Shown here: piece after piece, positions 9,599 through 20,388 of the stretch
Position numbering within the stretch: the stretch's first letter is position 1
How the letters are laid out: each line of letters opens with the position of its first letter
NCBI GenBank assembly: GCA_021397845.1
Contig: CM038044.1
Span: 42,270,354-42,334,353 of the forward strand
Direction of reading: 5' to 3'
DNA length: 64,000 bases
Source of the DNA: Areca catechu
Lineage: Eukaryota > Streptophyta > Magnoliopsida > Arecales > Arecaceae
Translations under genes and position numbers: made by a program
The notes under the pieces: model-generated
Told to the model about the DNA's origin: nothing
The model's database searches: none
The model's input: the letters and a program-made list of their open reading frames with translations, nothing else

Positions 9599-11305
9599 AT
9601 GAGTACTAGATCAGGAGTTTCATATCACCCACCTCCTTCACAAATGTCTGAACCCATGAAAAATTTACAAGCTCAAATAAAAGCCCTAGCTGATCAAATG
9701 GCCCAGATGGCTACCCAGATAACTACCCAGATGACCCAGTTAACTCAGTCTCATATTCAAACTAATGATAGAATTGACCATCTTGCCAATAGGTTTGATC
9801 AGTTAAAAGTCCGGGTAGGGACCCCAGAAAAAAACCATGGGTCACAGTCTGAGCCAGATCCTAATTCCCCTCAACTTAGGAGGACCCCAAACCCTGATCC
9901 ATACCTTGAGGATGAACCTAGAAGAGCCCATCGTCATGACCCAATCCCTAAGGTTAGTCCTAGAAGACCCAATCAGGATTTTATAGACCAGGAAGATAGA
10001 TCCTATTTACCCTCTCCCTATAAGCCTAGTATACCCACAACCTATAGATCTTATGACTCCAAATCCTATGAACCTAGAACCTATGAATCCATAACCTATG
10101 AACCTAGATCCTATGACTCTAGATCCCATGATCATAGATCCTATACACCCACACCCTATGAGCCTAGTAGACCCAACACCCAATATTCTGACCCATATAG
10201 GGAGTCCAACCCTAGGAGAACCCAGTATTCTGACCCATATAGGGAGTCCAATCCTAGGAGGACCCAATATCCTGACCCATATAGAGAGCCCAACCTTAGG
10301 AGGACCCCATACCTTGATCCATCCTTAGAACCTGATCATAGAGCTGACCCAAAATCCTATGACCCCAGATCCTATAATCCCATGACCCATAGATCTGCAC
10401 CCTTGTCCTATGAGCCTAGAGAACCCATAACCCCTAAGTATCAGCCTAGTACTAGTCATGCTTCCCCTAGTCAACTTGAACCCCATAGGATTAGTATCCC
10501 TAAATATGAACCCAATAGTGAGCCACTACCTCTTATACAACCTGAACCTACTAGGAGTAGTACCCATAATCAGAGACCAGAACCTAAACAATTTCCTGCT
10601 AGCCGACCTTCTCCAACCATTCCTGAGATTCGCAAGGCTTACATTAATGCGGAAGTGTATGAAGCTGATGTGAGCCTAGTGGATGAGTATGAGGGAGAAG
10701 AGGAGACACCTTTAGTAGACCTAGAATTAGCTGACCCAGTAGATACCCAGGTGGAAACCAACCCAGAGCTAGTTGACCTTGACCACATCCAACCTAAAGC
10801 TATAATGGAAGAACAAATAGAGGAAGAGAACCTAGGTATTGCTGCTAGAGCCTTACCTGAGGAAACCATAGAGGAGAGCCAAATTATAGGGTCTAGTCCA
10901 AAAATACAAGAACCAGAAGAATTTATTAAGGACCTGATCTCTTTGAATCAATACCTTCAAGATGAGTCCCCTCCTATAGTTCCCATTAAGGACCTCTTCC
11001 CCGAAATTAGCGACCCATTCTTCCATTATGCAAACCCTATTGATATAGCTCAACCTCGTAAGGTTAACCTCATTAGTATAGGATTAGTTCCTGACACCCC
11101 GTCTTTTATCCTACTTTATCCAACTAACCATGAACCTTTTTCTCTACCTTACCAAACTAATTCTGAACCCACTTCCTATTTTCTGCCCTTTCCTGACACC
11201 TCCAGCATTTCTAGGATCATTATATTGCATTTAGCTGAGATTAGCATATTGCATGCATTCATCACGCATGTTAGGTTTGCATCTTACTTCTGGCATACTC
11301 TTTGA
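9599..11305 (+). CDS. Gag-like protein of non-autonomous chromovirus B with C-terminal integrase-core remnant
   Basis: The 568-codon ORF starts at ATG 9599 (MSTRSGVSYHP, as in sister gag starts). An N-terminal helical segment rich in Q, T and M (about 20-75) is followed by a long low-complexity region of Y, P, R and S with repeated SYEPR/TYE and TQYSDPYRESNPRR units (about 130-280). Next is the acidic EYEGEEETPL stretch, which in complete elements lies between zinc knuckle and protease, and an acidic linker. The C-terminus (HVRFASYFWHTL) aligns with the integrase segment VRFTSYFWKTLW of element C. Capsid core, zinc knuckle, protease and RT are absent. TGA at 11303-11305 stands where E1 and F have TGG; the same frame then continues 25 codons to TAG 11381-11383, still similar to E1 and F. 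Confidence 0.8.
   Translation: MSTRSGVSYHPPPSQMSEPMKNLQAQIKALADQMAQMATQITTQMTQLTQSHIQTNDRIDHLANRFDQLKVRVGTPEKNHGSQSEPDPNSPQLRRTPNPDPYLEDEPRRAHRHDPIPKVSPRRPNQDFIDQEDRSYLPSPYKPSIPTTYRSYDSKSYEPRTYESITYEPRSYDSRSHDHRSYTPTPYEPSRPNTQYSDPYRESNPRRTQYSDPYRESNPRRTQYPDPYREPNLRRTPYLDPSLEPDHRADPKSYDPRSYNPMTHRSAPLSYEPREPITPKYQPSTSHASPSQLEPHRISIPKYEPNSEPLPLIQPEPTRSSTHNQRPEPKQFPASRPSPTIPEIRKAYINAEVYEADVSLVDEYEGEEETPLVDLELADPVDTQVETNPELVDLDHIQPKAIMEEQIEEENLGIAARALPEETIEESQIIGSSPKIQEPEEFIKDLISLNQYLQDESPPIVPIKDLFPEISDPFFHYANPIDIAQPRKVNLISIGLVPDTPSFILLYPTNHEPFSLPYQTNSEPTSYFLPFPDTSSISRIIILHLAEISILHAFITHVRFASYFWHTL
10178..10345 (+). repeat. 42-bp tandem repeat in B gag
   Basis: Three near-identical 42-bp units (10178-10219, 10220-10261, 10262-10303) and a diverged fourth encode 14-residue units of the form TQYSDPYRESNPRR. 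Shorter 15-18 bp units encoding SYEPR-like pentads and hexads lie just upstream (about 10050-10150). The repeat is in frame and keeps the ORF open. Confidence 0.85.
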
Positions 11306-12050
11306 AATTTGCTAGGAGTTCACTGTAAATTTTCATGTGCATGTCAAGCTAGGATCAAACCTAGAGAACCTATAATCTATTAGGTTTAGATCCAAAGAGT
11401 TCAATAAAATTTCCTTCGATAGGAATGCATAGTCGAGTCTGTTAGGTGTCAGTATAAGTCCTTTTCATCATTTGTTAGGAGTTTGCATGTGCCTAGCATG
11501 TTCACCACCCACACTAATCTTAAAATAACTGGCTAATTCCTGAAGAAGGGTCAAAGAATTTGATGTAGTGGATTTTATCTTGGTTAGGCTTAGGCCTAAA
11601 AGAAGCTTCATGCTCGCAGAGCCGGACCTTTTAAAGTGATAGAGAAGGATTGGATCAAATGCCTAGGTGTTAGACTTGCTTTCGGATTTGGGCATTAGTT
11701 CGACCTTCAATATTACAGACCTGGTTGAGTATAGGGAACCGGCAGCGATACCTAGTAAGGCCTTTGGACCTATTCCTTTTCATTGTGAGTGACCCTAACC
11801 TAGAGTGTCCACTAACAAATTGGCCTGAGAGAGGAGAACGGATCGAGCGTATCCTGCACGATCAAGCCATCACGACCCGGGGCCATGACTATCAATGCTT
11901 CCTGGTCCGATGGCAAGGCCAGCCAGAGTCGCACGATTCATAGATTTCTCAAGAGGACTTGCAACGCCTCAACCCAGACATTCTCGAGAGATATGTGAGC
12001 CAGTCTGATCTTCACTCGACAGGGTCGAGTTCCTCCCACCCCGGGAGAAT
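11306..12050 (+). pseudogene. Integrase C-terminal/chromodomain region of B, degenerate
   Basis: After the end of the integrase remnant (TAG 11381) and about 140 bases without recognisable coding, broken frames resemble element C: RLRP (about 11590), GAGPF-like sequence, LVEYREPAAIPSKAFGP (about 11725-11775) and a chromodomain ERIERILHDQAITTR...CFLVRWQGQP (about 11835-11930) with TAG at 11941. The tail HSTGSSSSHPGRIGAD reads through the purine tract into the 3' LTR, as in C and F. Multiple stops and shifts mean it is dead, but the intact relative in F (59959-60528) shows the ancestral content. Confidence 0.8.
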
Positions 12051-14030
12051 TGGTGCGGACACAAAAGGCACCAGAATAAGGCAGAGGCTTCTCAACCCTC
12101 TGTGAATTGATCAATAATTTATGAGTCCATCTGTAATAAGGTCTTAGCCCATTTGAGTCCTTTTTTTAGTTGTTGTTTGAGTCTTTTGAGTTGTTATTTC
12201 AGTTCTGTACTAGTCAGCTTATGTTGAGCTAGTTCAGTCCAATGCTAGTCAGCTCATGTTGAACTTATTTTATTTTTTGAGTCTTGTCCAAGCATACTGA
12301 AGACTCAAGACTATATCATACAAGTGAAGACCAAGTCCAACTAGATTGAAGACATGGAAGTATAGCACAAGTCCAACCCAGCTTGAAGATTTGAAGACCC
12401 CAGGAGGAAAATTCAGAAAACCCTGATTTGTTGCAGATGCCCTCCAGATGCCTAGATTCCCTTCCAGATGCCAAAGTATATTCATAGATAAGGGCATCCA
12501 TGATTTCAAAGGTCCATCTGCATCCTAGCCCAAAGAAATCAAGCCCAGGTGCCAAGCCCAAGCCCCTAAGAAGCAAGATACCAGGGAATATTCCTGCTAC
12601 CTGGCTACCAGGCCACCCCAGCTTCCAGAGGCCCAAACCCATGCACCCGAGCCCCTTTGGGCCGACCTTTTACTGCTCCTAGAAGCCCAACACGCCCCCC
12701 TAGGCATCCTTGGAGTCTTGACCAAGTCAAGAAAATTTTTAGGGATTTTTCTACCTAATATTTCCTTATTTTCTAGCTAGGGTTTGAGAGGGAAAAGGAT
12801 TCTTATGTAAAGACTTATGTACCCTTACTTGGAGCCCAAGGTTAAGGGTCTATTTAAGGGACCCTAGCCTCTTGTATGAAAAAAGATTTTTGATGAATGA
12901 AAACCTTGAGTTCTTCTATTGAGTGGTGTGATACCCTGCTGTGTGCATAAAGGGGTTTGTGAGAGTTCTTCTTCCCGGTGTTTGCAATCATCTTCCTGCT
13001 GCCAACAAACCCTCCAGATCCCTGGATGCCCACTCCAAAAGAAGCCTTCCCTTGCTATTTTTACTTTGTTTTCTTGTTCTTTTGTGAGCTTTCTAACCCC
13101 TGACAGGTCGTTTGCAGGTCCCTGAGTTCCTACGAATCCAACGACTCCAGCCAAGCCTCAATCGGATCACCGAGCAGAAAGCCGGGTATTCGCGGGTCTT
13201 TGGCTTGGTTTTCCAGGCCGCATCTGTCGAGGAACGAGAGACCCCTTCGCTGCGATCTTCACAGACATTGTCAGGTACACCCCTCTACCTCCAGTAGTTT
13301 TATTGTAGGAGAACTTGCCCTAACCGAGGCTTCTCAGCCCCGGCGGTCCTTCTTTGCTACTTTTCTAGGTCCTAATCTGCATGCTGATCTTCAAAAATTC
13401 ATACAAAAAGATTTTTGATGAATGAAAACCTTGAGTTCTTCTATTGAGTGGTGTGATACCCTGCTGTGTGCATAAAGGGGTTTGTGAGAGTTCTTCTTCC
13501 CGGTGTTTGCAATCATCTTCCTGCTGCCAACAAACCCTCCAGATCCCTGGATGCCCACTCCAAAAGAAGCCTTCCCTTGCTGTTTTTACTTTGTTTTCTT
13601 GTTCTTTTGTGAGCTTTCTAACCCTTGACAGGTCATTTGCAGGTCCCTGAGTTCCTACGAATCCAACGACTCCAGCCAAGCCTCAATCGGATCACCGAGC
13701 AGAAAGCCGGGTATTCGCGGGTCTTTGGCTTGGTTTTCCAGGCCGCATCTATCGAGGAACGAGAGACCCCTTCGCTGCGATCTTCACAGATGTTGTCAGG
13801 TACACCCCTCTACCTCCAGTAGTTTTATTGTAGGAGAACTTGCCCTAACCGAGGCTTCTCAGCCCCGGCGGTCCTTCTTTGCTACTTTTCTAGGTCCTAA
13901 TCTGCATGCTGATCTTCAAAAATTCATACAAAATTCCCTACAAATAATTTTGATCTGAAATTCGGGAATTAATCACCTAACTCAACATGTAAAACATACA
14001 AAAAAAATGGCATGCATATTAGTCCCCCAT
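12051..14030 (+). repeat. 3' LTR of element B
   Basis: It starts TGGTGCGGACACAAAAGGCACCAG directly after CCCGGGAGAAT and ends CCCCCATCA, for 1980 bp. It contains a TATA-like CTATTTAAGG (12850), and a 525-bp internal tandem duplication that makes it longer than its relatives. TTTGCAG|GTCC splice-acceptor-like sites occur in each unit (13111-13117 and 13636-13642). Confidence 0.88.
12881..13930 (+). repeat. 525-bp tandem duplication inside the B 3' LTR
   Basis: Unit 1 (12881-13405) and unit 2 (13406-13930) are nearly identical, with about ten differences seen. The junction is CATACAAAAAGATTTTTGATG, joining the unit end to the unit start at an A-rich patch. The duplicated piece spans the R/U5-like region with GGTGTGATACCCTGC, the TTTGCAG site and the GGCCGCATC segment. 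The 5' LTR remnant (8315-8715) holds only one copy of the part it covers. Confidence 0.9.
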
Positions 14031-14340
14031 CAGTCCTTCAATTGAAGCAACGAGAGATATCACAGTTAGGTATAAAACCTTCTCTTCTCTCTTCGTCTAT
14101 TTCTTGAAAGAGGAGTAAACCCTAGGTCTGGGGGTTTCTCAATCCCCAACGGTCTTACTTCTATATTACTCTGATAATCTACTCTTTTGAATTGTGCTTT
14201 CTTTCAGGGCATATTTTCTTTCAATATTAGTTAGCCTTGTTTTTGAGTCACGCCAACTTCTAACAAAACACAAAAAAAAAAAAAAAAAAAAATAGTCTTA
14301 ATTTACTTTCGCATCGCATCATCTTATTTGTTCTGCATCA
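14031..14340 (+). repeat. 3' remnant of the 5' LTR of element C
   Basis: It matches 31264-31559 of the C 3' LTR (GTCCTTCAATTGAAGCAA onward) and ends TTCTGCATCA at 14340. A run of 21 A residues at 14272-14292 is interrupted in the 3' copy, so it probably expanded here. The abrupt start next to the end of the B LTR marks a deletion or recombination junction. Confidence 0.88.
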
Positions 14341-14344
14341 TTTT

Positions 14345-15244
14345 TGGTATCAGAGCCCTGTCTAGGGTTCTTGCTTGTTTGATTATTTTTTTCGTTCCTT
14401 TTTACTTTTGCTGCCTGGAGTAGACTCCCCTGGCCGTCCAGTCCTAGGAACAAGCGAGATGCAAGCCTCCTCCTCCCATTCCACGGGGGTTCCTAGGGTG
14501 TGTAGGGGTGCCGCTGGGTTATAACTTCTAGGCAGGGATTGTAAACGGGACACACATTCTATTTTCTGCCAGTAACTATCCTGTTATTTGAATTGTTTTT
14601 TTCTGAAAAAAACTCTAAATTAAGTAATTCTTGTTTTTCTGGAACCAGTATAATTGAAAGTAATTTACATAAAATTTTTATGATTTATTAATTTTTGTAG
14701 ATTTTCTGAGATCAATTTTACTGTTGTTCTGCTTTTTATTTCCTGCAAGCTATTTTTTTATTTGAGTGTGCATAAATTGAATCTATCTTAAGGGCACCGA
14801 AGTTGCAACATAAGGGGAGGATTGAGACCCTCTCCTTAGCCCAAAACCACCTCCCGTGCATTCGAACCTAAGCCTTTAATCTTAAAATTAATTAGACATA
14901 ATTTGCCCTAGTGGGCTAGGGACACCAACTGGTCGGGTCTAGGCTAGTGTTGAGTCAGTTTGTCTAGTTACTCTGTGTGTGCTTTGTACTCAGTGCCTAG
15001 AATGGTGGTTCAGGGTTTCTATCCCGAAGGGCTTGTGTACTGGTCCGCCTACCTGGCCAATCACTGATTGGTGTCTAGGATTGGCAATTAGGGACCTAAC
15101 ACTCCCCTTACACCTGCCTGGCTGAGTCCCGAGTTACTACAGGCTAGCTTGCCACTCTGCTTGGGCATCTAGTTTGGGCTCTAGGTCTAGTTAGCCCATA
15201 GTCGTTTCAGTCGAGTCTCATTTGGTGTGCTTGCTTGCATCATC
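14345..15244 (+). other. PBS and leader of element C with CCAAT/ATTGG hairpin module
   Basis: TGGTATCAGAGCCC at 14345 is the PBS. The leader carries CCTAGTGGGCTAGGGACACC (about 14905) and the shared module at 14991-15123; its hairpin is CCAATC 15057-15062, loop ACT, GATTGG 15066-15071. The gag ATG is at 15245. Confidence 0.82.
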
Positions 15245-17518
15245 ATGTCCACCTGGAATGGAGTACCCTACCAACCTGGTCAAACCCAACCTGATTTAGA
15301 GGCCATGATTAGAACTCTTACCGAAAGTATGACCAAATTGAGTCAGGATATGACTGATACTGTTGCCCAATTTAGGGATCAAGTCCGTGAGGATCTTACC
15401 TAGCTTAGGGATCGAGTCCAAGTACTTGAGGAACCTAGACATCAGAATTGGACTCCTGACCCAGATTTTAATATGCCTCAACCTCACCCACACCAGGAAC
15501 CTAGAAGACCTTTATACAGAGATCCTGAACCTAATCATAGGAGGCCTAACCCAGAGCCTGAAGATAGAGATGATAGGTTCACACGAAACATCAAATTAGA
15601 TGCACCCACTTTTGATGGTAGCTTAAACCCTAAGGTGTATTCTGATTGGGAGGGTGAGATGGACCAGTACTTTGAGTGGTATACCATGTCTGAGGAAAGG
15701 AAGTTCAAGTTTGCCAAGATGAAGTTAGTGCGTCAAGCTAGGTTATACTGGGGGAACATTGAGCTAACCACTATGAGACAAAATATTGAGCCCATAACCA
15801 CTTGGCAGGGTATGAAAGAGAAGCTTAGAGATAAGTACCTACCCATTTCATACCAGCAGAATCTGTTAGACCAATGGCAAACCTTGAAACAAGGGAACCG
15901 ATCTATCTCAGACTACATAGCCACCTTTGATGAGTACTTGATGAGATGTGATGTGAGTGAAGCCCATGAGATCACTTTGTCTAGATTTAGGGCCGGACTT
16001 AGGGAAGACATTAAGAGGGAGTTATTTCTGAGAGAGGTTACTAACCTAGACCAAGCCTATCAGATTGCACTGAACACTGAGAAATTTCAGAGAGGACCTA
16101 TACCTTCTAGGGTTAGTGCCCCAATCCCAAGAAATGGACCTAGCCAAGTTACCCCTAGCAAACCTTTTCAGGGTATTCCCACCCCTAGGCCCATGGACAA
16201 AGGTAAGGCACCTGACACCCAGAGAACCCCTAGTTCTAGTATCACCTATTTTAAGTGTCAGAAACCAGGTCATATCTCCAGCCAGTGTACAGCCATAGCC
16301 TGTTTTAAGTGCCATAGGGTAGGTCATGTTTCTAGCCAGTGCCCATGTAGATCCCTTTACATAGAAGAGGGAGAGGAAGAGAATTCCGGGCCCAATGAGG
16401 AATTTGAAGAAGAAGTTTATGAGGCCAGAATGAACTTGGTTGATGAGTATGAAGGAGAGGAGGAACCCATAGAGTCTGACCAGTTAGGAGTTGTGAGATG
16501 CATCCTGTCCCAGAGTAGAGTTCAGGAGGATTGGCGTAGGACTAACATCCTACAGACTTTCCTTAAATTAGTGGATAAGGTATGTAAGATCATCATAGAT
16601 AGTAAGAGCTGTGTGAATGCCATTTCTGCTAGCACTGTCAAAATGTTAGGCTTAACCCCAGTCCCCCACCCCAACCCCTATAAGGTTTCTTGGGTAGACT
16701 CTACCTCTATACCCATCCAATCTAGATGTCAGGTCCAAATCCAGATGCAATCCTATCAAGAGAAGATTTGGTGTGATGTCTTATCCATGGGGATGAGCAG
16801 TATAATTCTTGGGAGACCTTGGTTATATGATCATGATGCCACCCTCTTAGGAAAATCCAATACCTGTGTCTTTAGTTTTAATGGGAAAAAGATCACGATC
16901 CATTCAGTCCCTCCTAAGGACAAGGTAGCTAAAGGACCCAATAAGGTCAAAGAGATGAAGACTGGAGTGAACCTAATTAGTGCTAAGGATCTAGAATAAG
17001 AAATTCATAGTGGTTCACCCATTTGGATGTTGACTGCTAAGGAACTTAGGACTCCTACACCCTCAGAGCCTCCTCAGGAAGTTAGGCCTTTGTTAGAAGA
17101 ATTTGAGAATGCTTTTCCCGAGGATCTGCCATACCACCTTCCACCTCTTAGGGATATCCAGCATTCCATAGATTTAATCCCAGGAGCTACTTTACCCAAC
17201 TTGCCCCATTATAGGATGAATCCATCTGAGCATGAGGAACTGCAAAAGCAGGTCGGAAAATTGTTGAGGAAGGGGTTCATTAGAGAGAGTCTTAGCCCTT
17301 GTGCAGTCCCTACACTACTGACCCCATAAAAAGATGGCATATGGAGGATGTGTGTTGATAGTCGTGCCATCAACAAAATCACAATCAAGTATAGGTTCCC
17401 CATCCCTAGACTAGATGACATGCTAGATATGATGGCCAGTGCACTGGTTTTTTCTAAAATTGATCTCAAGAGTGGCTATCATCATGTTAGAATTAGACCA
17501 GGGGATGAGTGGAAAACC
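15245..17518 (+). pseudogene. Chromovirus C Gag-protease-RT (first part), three nonsense mutations
   Basis: It starts at ATG 15245 (MSTWNGVPYQPG). Stops are TAG 15401, TAA 16997 and TAA 17327; otherwise the frame is clean. Domains: capsid (KLDAPTFDGSLNPKVYSDW, about nt 15593); two zinc knuckles, YFKCQKPGHISSQC (first Cys replaced by Tyr or Phe) and CFKCHRVGHVSSQC (about 16245-16345); acidic DEYEGEE; protease with IDSKSCVNAIS (about 16598), where the active-site Gly is Lys; RT start with RMCVDSRAINK and FSKIDLKSGYHH. The frame is cut at 17518 by copia D, and resumes in phase at 27482. The Tyr and Lys changes in knuckle and protease would impair function even without the stops. Confidence 0.9.
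17514..17518 (+). other. Target-site duplication, left copy, of copia D
   Basis: AAACC precedes the D 5' LTR; AAATC (27477-27481) follows the 3' LTR. One C/T difference separates the two 5-bp copies. Removing D and one copy restores the RT frame of element C. Confidence 0.9.
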
Positions 17519-19946
17519 TGAAAGGGATATGCCCTACAAGCCAATCTATGTTGTATCTCCCAAACCATTGTAATTGACAATTTTCTAATAAAGGCATTAT
17601 TTTTCATCATACGCTGTGTTTATATTATATGATGAACCCCATAGATTAGGGCTATGATTTTAGGATTATGATGAGATCATACCAGTGAGACCTAAAATCT
17701 TAAAACCTTAATCTAAAATATTCCTAGTCAAAGGAACCCTGAGTAGGGGATCAGGGTTTTCCGGTAAGACTAGCACATCCATGTATGCTGGAGAGGGTGA
17801 CTGCTCTCACAGTCACTTGTGTATGACACTAATACTGGGATGTGGGTGCTCATTGGATAATGAGTTCACTGATATGATCCAACTTGAGAACATCTAATGG
17901 AGTCTTAGCTACATGTCAATAGAAGGTTCTCATAGTAGGAGTGGTACAAGTAATCCTTTGACCTGAGACTGCCATAAGTACCTTATATACATGAACCCAT
18001 GCTTTGGTTCAATCCTAATCATGACACTGAGTCATGCACAGGATTGATACTGGGAATGGTGAATTAGATATGAAGGTAATGAGTAGGTCAACAAGGAATC
18101 GATCACTCTTGGTAAGAGGAGATTGCATCCAGCTAGTTAACAATCGGATGATGATTCAGGGAATTTTTAATCAAAGTAAAGATATTAGAGATGGTTTCTA
18201 ATATCAAGATAATTGAATCATCAATATAAGACTGAGCTAGAAATAAATATAATATTGGATTTGACATATATCCATATCCATAGTTATATTTTAGGTGCAG
18301 GCTGATCGAAAGATTTAATTGTACGGTAACTCTCTACTGAAGGATAATTTTGGTATTTCACCAGAATTTCCATATCTTCCGGGTAGACATGACACGTTGC
18401 TAGACGTCAATCTTATCTTGTTGGTTGATCAAATTCAAAGATCACTTATTAGGAAGAGTCCTAATTGATCAAATCGGGTAAGCCCGGTTTGACCTAAATC
18501 GATTAGAAAGAGTTCTAATCAAATTAGGTCAACTTGTATTCGAACCCACTACTGGCTAGATGTGGAACCCAATGGGTCACACACTTAAGAGGATTGATCA
18601 AGATTTTAATTTGCAATTAAATCATCTTTGCAGGATAACACTCTAACAGGTGTTGCAAAACCTAGCTTCTATTCGAATCGGATTCGAATTAGGGTTCCGG
18701 ATTGGTTCAATTTGGATATTAATTGGACCTAATTAGACCCTAATTATGAAAATAGGGATTATGGCTAACCTTATTGGCTAGCCATGTAACTAGGCTAGCC
18801 TCCCCACCCGCCCCCTTGCATTTTCATGCCAAATGCCAAGAGTCCATGCGCTTATGGACTCTTGGCGCGCCATTTGGAAGAGTCCATGGCGCATGGACTC
18901 TTGGCACGCCCCGCTTAATTCTCTGATGAATTAAGATGGGGCAGCCTCTTTTCTTAATAGTTAGCGCACCACTTGTCCCCCCTTGGATGGGAATCCAATG
19001 GCTGGAAGTTTTCTAAGAAAGACAAAAGGCGCTGACTCTTCCCGGTTGCACGAAACAACGTCTCTTCGGAGACCGAAACATCGTGATTCCTTTCTTCTGG
19101 AATTTCATGACTTTTCTTTTAGGAAAAGTCGTGAGTTTTAATCTGGAAGGGCGTGAGAAAGAGGGAAGGGGGTGTGAGAAATAGGGAAGGGGCGTGAGAC
19201 AAAATGGAATGGTGTTTATGGAGAGTTGTGTTCTTTTGAGAAGACATCTCTTTGTAATCTATTTAAGGAACAGAGGTCTCGGGTGTTTGATTAATGTACG
19301 ACAGAGGTTTTTATTTTTCATTTCTTTCCAGAAGACTGATTCCTCCTTATCTTGTTTAGGACACAAAGAGTTTCCCTTTTACAGAGTTCTCTTCTCTGTT
19401 GAAACTCAAGTCCAAAACAAGAGATAGGAAGAATCTCTCGATCGGTAAAAGAAAAGAATTACAACTCTGTTTCTATTTCCTTTTACTTTAAGACATTAGT
19501 GTCTTAAATCCTTCTCCTCCTTCAAGACAAGAGTTTTATTCTTAGGACAAGGTCTTAAGAATGGGAGAGGAAGAAGAAAGAAAGGAAGTAAGGAGTCCCT
19601 ACCGTAGAGTTTTAAAGCCATAGTCCTCTTGAATTCTAGGATAAGAATTCAAGTGAAGGAATTTTGAAGAAGCTAGCATCTTGATCAATCTTCTTATGGA
19701 TCACCATTGGAGGGTGGACATTTGGATGCCTAGTGAAATCAAAAGGGGCATTCAACACCAAGTTTTGATTCTACATCAAAATTGGATTTAGCGTTAACAG
19801 GTTGGTGCCCTAATTCTAACAATGTAAGTTTGTATGTTTGTTATATGTTTTAATACTGAAATAAGGAGATCCTGGCTAAGGGATTGTGGTGCAAATTTCA
19901 TCATTTTGAAATTACACGTCCGCTGTGGTGCACCGGATTCTCAACA
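17519..19946 (+). repeat. 5' LTR of copia D
   Basis: It runs from TGAAAGGGATATGCCC to GGATTCTCAACA, 2428 bp. AATAAAGG lies at about 17588 near the 5' end, and a possible TATA-like TATTTAAGG near 19260. Two adjacent perfect hairpins lie at 18835-18902. A 77-codon frame (19194-19427) recurs in the other LTR only because the LTRs are copies. Confidence 0.95.
18835..18902 (+). repeat. Twin inverted repeats in the D LTR
   Basis: Hairpin 1 pairs GCCAAGAGTCCAT (18835-18847) with ATGGACTCTTGGC (18854-18866) across a 6-nt loop. Hairpin 2 pairs AAGAGTCCATG (18878-18888) with CATGGACTCTT (18892-18902) across GCG. Both use the same arm sequence, so alternative pairing between the hairpins is possible. 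In the 3' LTR hairpin 1 is perfect (26365-26396) but hairpin 2 has one mismatch. Confidence 0.88.
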
Positions 19947-20164
19947 GTGGTATCAGAGCCACCCTTATTACAGTTAAAACATATGAAAATTATTTATATG
20001 TATTTTTGTTGTAGTGTCGCATGTTAGGGTTTTAAACCCTTGAATGCTGATACACTTAGCATATTTATGGGATGCATATATGATAATTTATGTTTTGATG
20101 TATGCCACTAGTTAGGGTTTTTCACTCAAACCCTAATTATTATAGAGATATGATTAGTTTTGAA

Positions 20165-20242
20165 GTCATCATACTGAAATAAGGTTGCCCTGGCATAATG
20201 GTGGATCCATTATGTGGTAAATGGTTGTCCTAGTATGATGAC
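20165..20242 (+). repeat. Nested stem structure in the D leader
   Basis: The outer stem pairs GTCATCATACT (20165-20175) with AGTATGATGAC (20232-20242), 11 perfect pairs. Inside it CATAATGG (20194-20201) pairs with CCATTATG (20207-20214) across a 5-nt loop. A U5 sequence ACTGAAATAAGG...CCTGG (about 19855) is repeated in the 5' side of this structure. Confidence 0.8.
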
Positions 20243-20388
20243 ACACTTAGCACATATTTCTTTTGATTGTGATATGTTCTATAAGAATGTGCTGGCAATT
20301 TTATAAAACCCTCCTCTTAAAAACTTATATTAAGTCATAGTATATTTAACTAATAAGCATCACTAGTCATGATGAACAATTGATCATT

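Larger units (their letters stand above)
8315..14030 (+). mobile_element. Non-autonomous chromovirus derivative B (Gag, integrase remnant, chromodomain remnant)
   Basis: It has a 3' piece of an LTR (8315-8715), PBS (8718), leader, a 568-codon Gag-like ORF whose end is an integrase-core remnant, a broken integrase-C-terminal/chromodomain region, a short purine tract (CCCGGGAGAAT, 12040-12050) and a 3' LTR (12051-14030). There is no protease, RT, RNase H or complete integrase, nor room for them: the internal region is about 3.3 kb. Gag start, leader and PPT are chromovirus-type, so it is best read as a derivative mobilised in trans. The 5' LTR is truncated by junction with element A, so no target duplication can be checked. 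Confidence 0.87.

Noticed and set aside
10007..10267. Minus-strand ORF rich in I, G and R opposite B gag (also 55532-55753)
   Set aside because: It is the shadow of the Tyr/Pro/Arg repeat region on the other strand.
12919..13125. Cys/Ser-rich small ORF, repeated at 13444-13650
   Set aside because: It could be mistaken for a small secreted Cys-rich peptide, but it lies in the duplicated LTR unit and has no signal peptide or conserved Cys frame.
14031..14340. Nested insertion of B in the 5' LTR of C
   Set aside because: The missing 1.3 kb of the C LTR is not found on the far side of B, so a simple nested insertion does not explain the junction.
19194..19427. 77-codon ORF present in both D LTRs
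   Set aside because: Two copies are expected from paired LTRs; no domain, and it lies near the likely transcription start. Not evidence of a gene.
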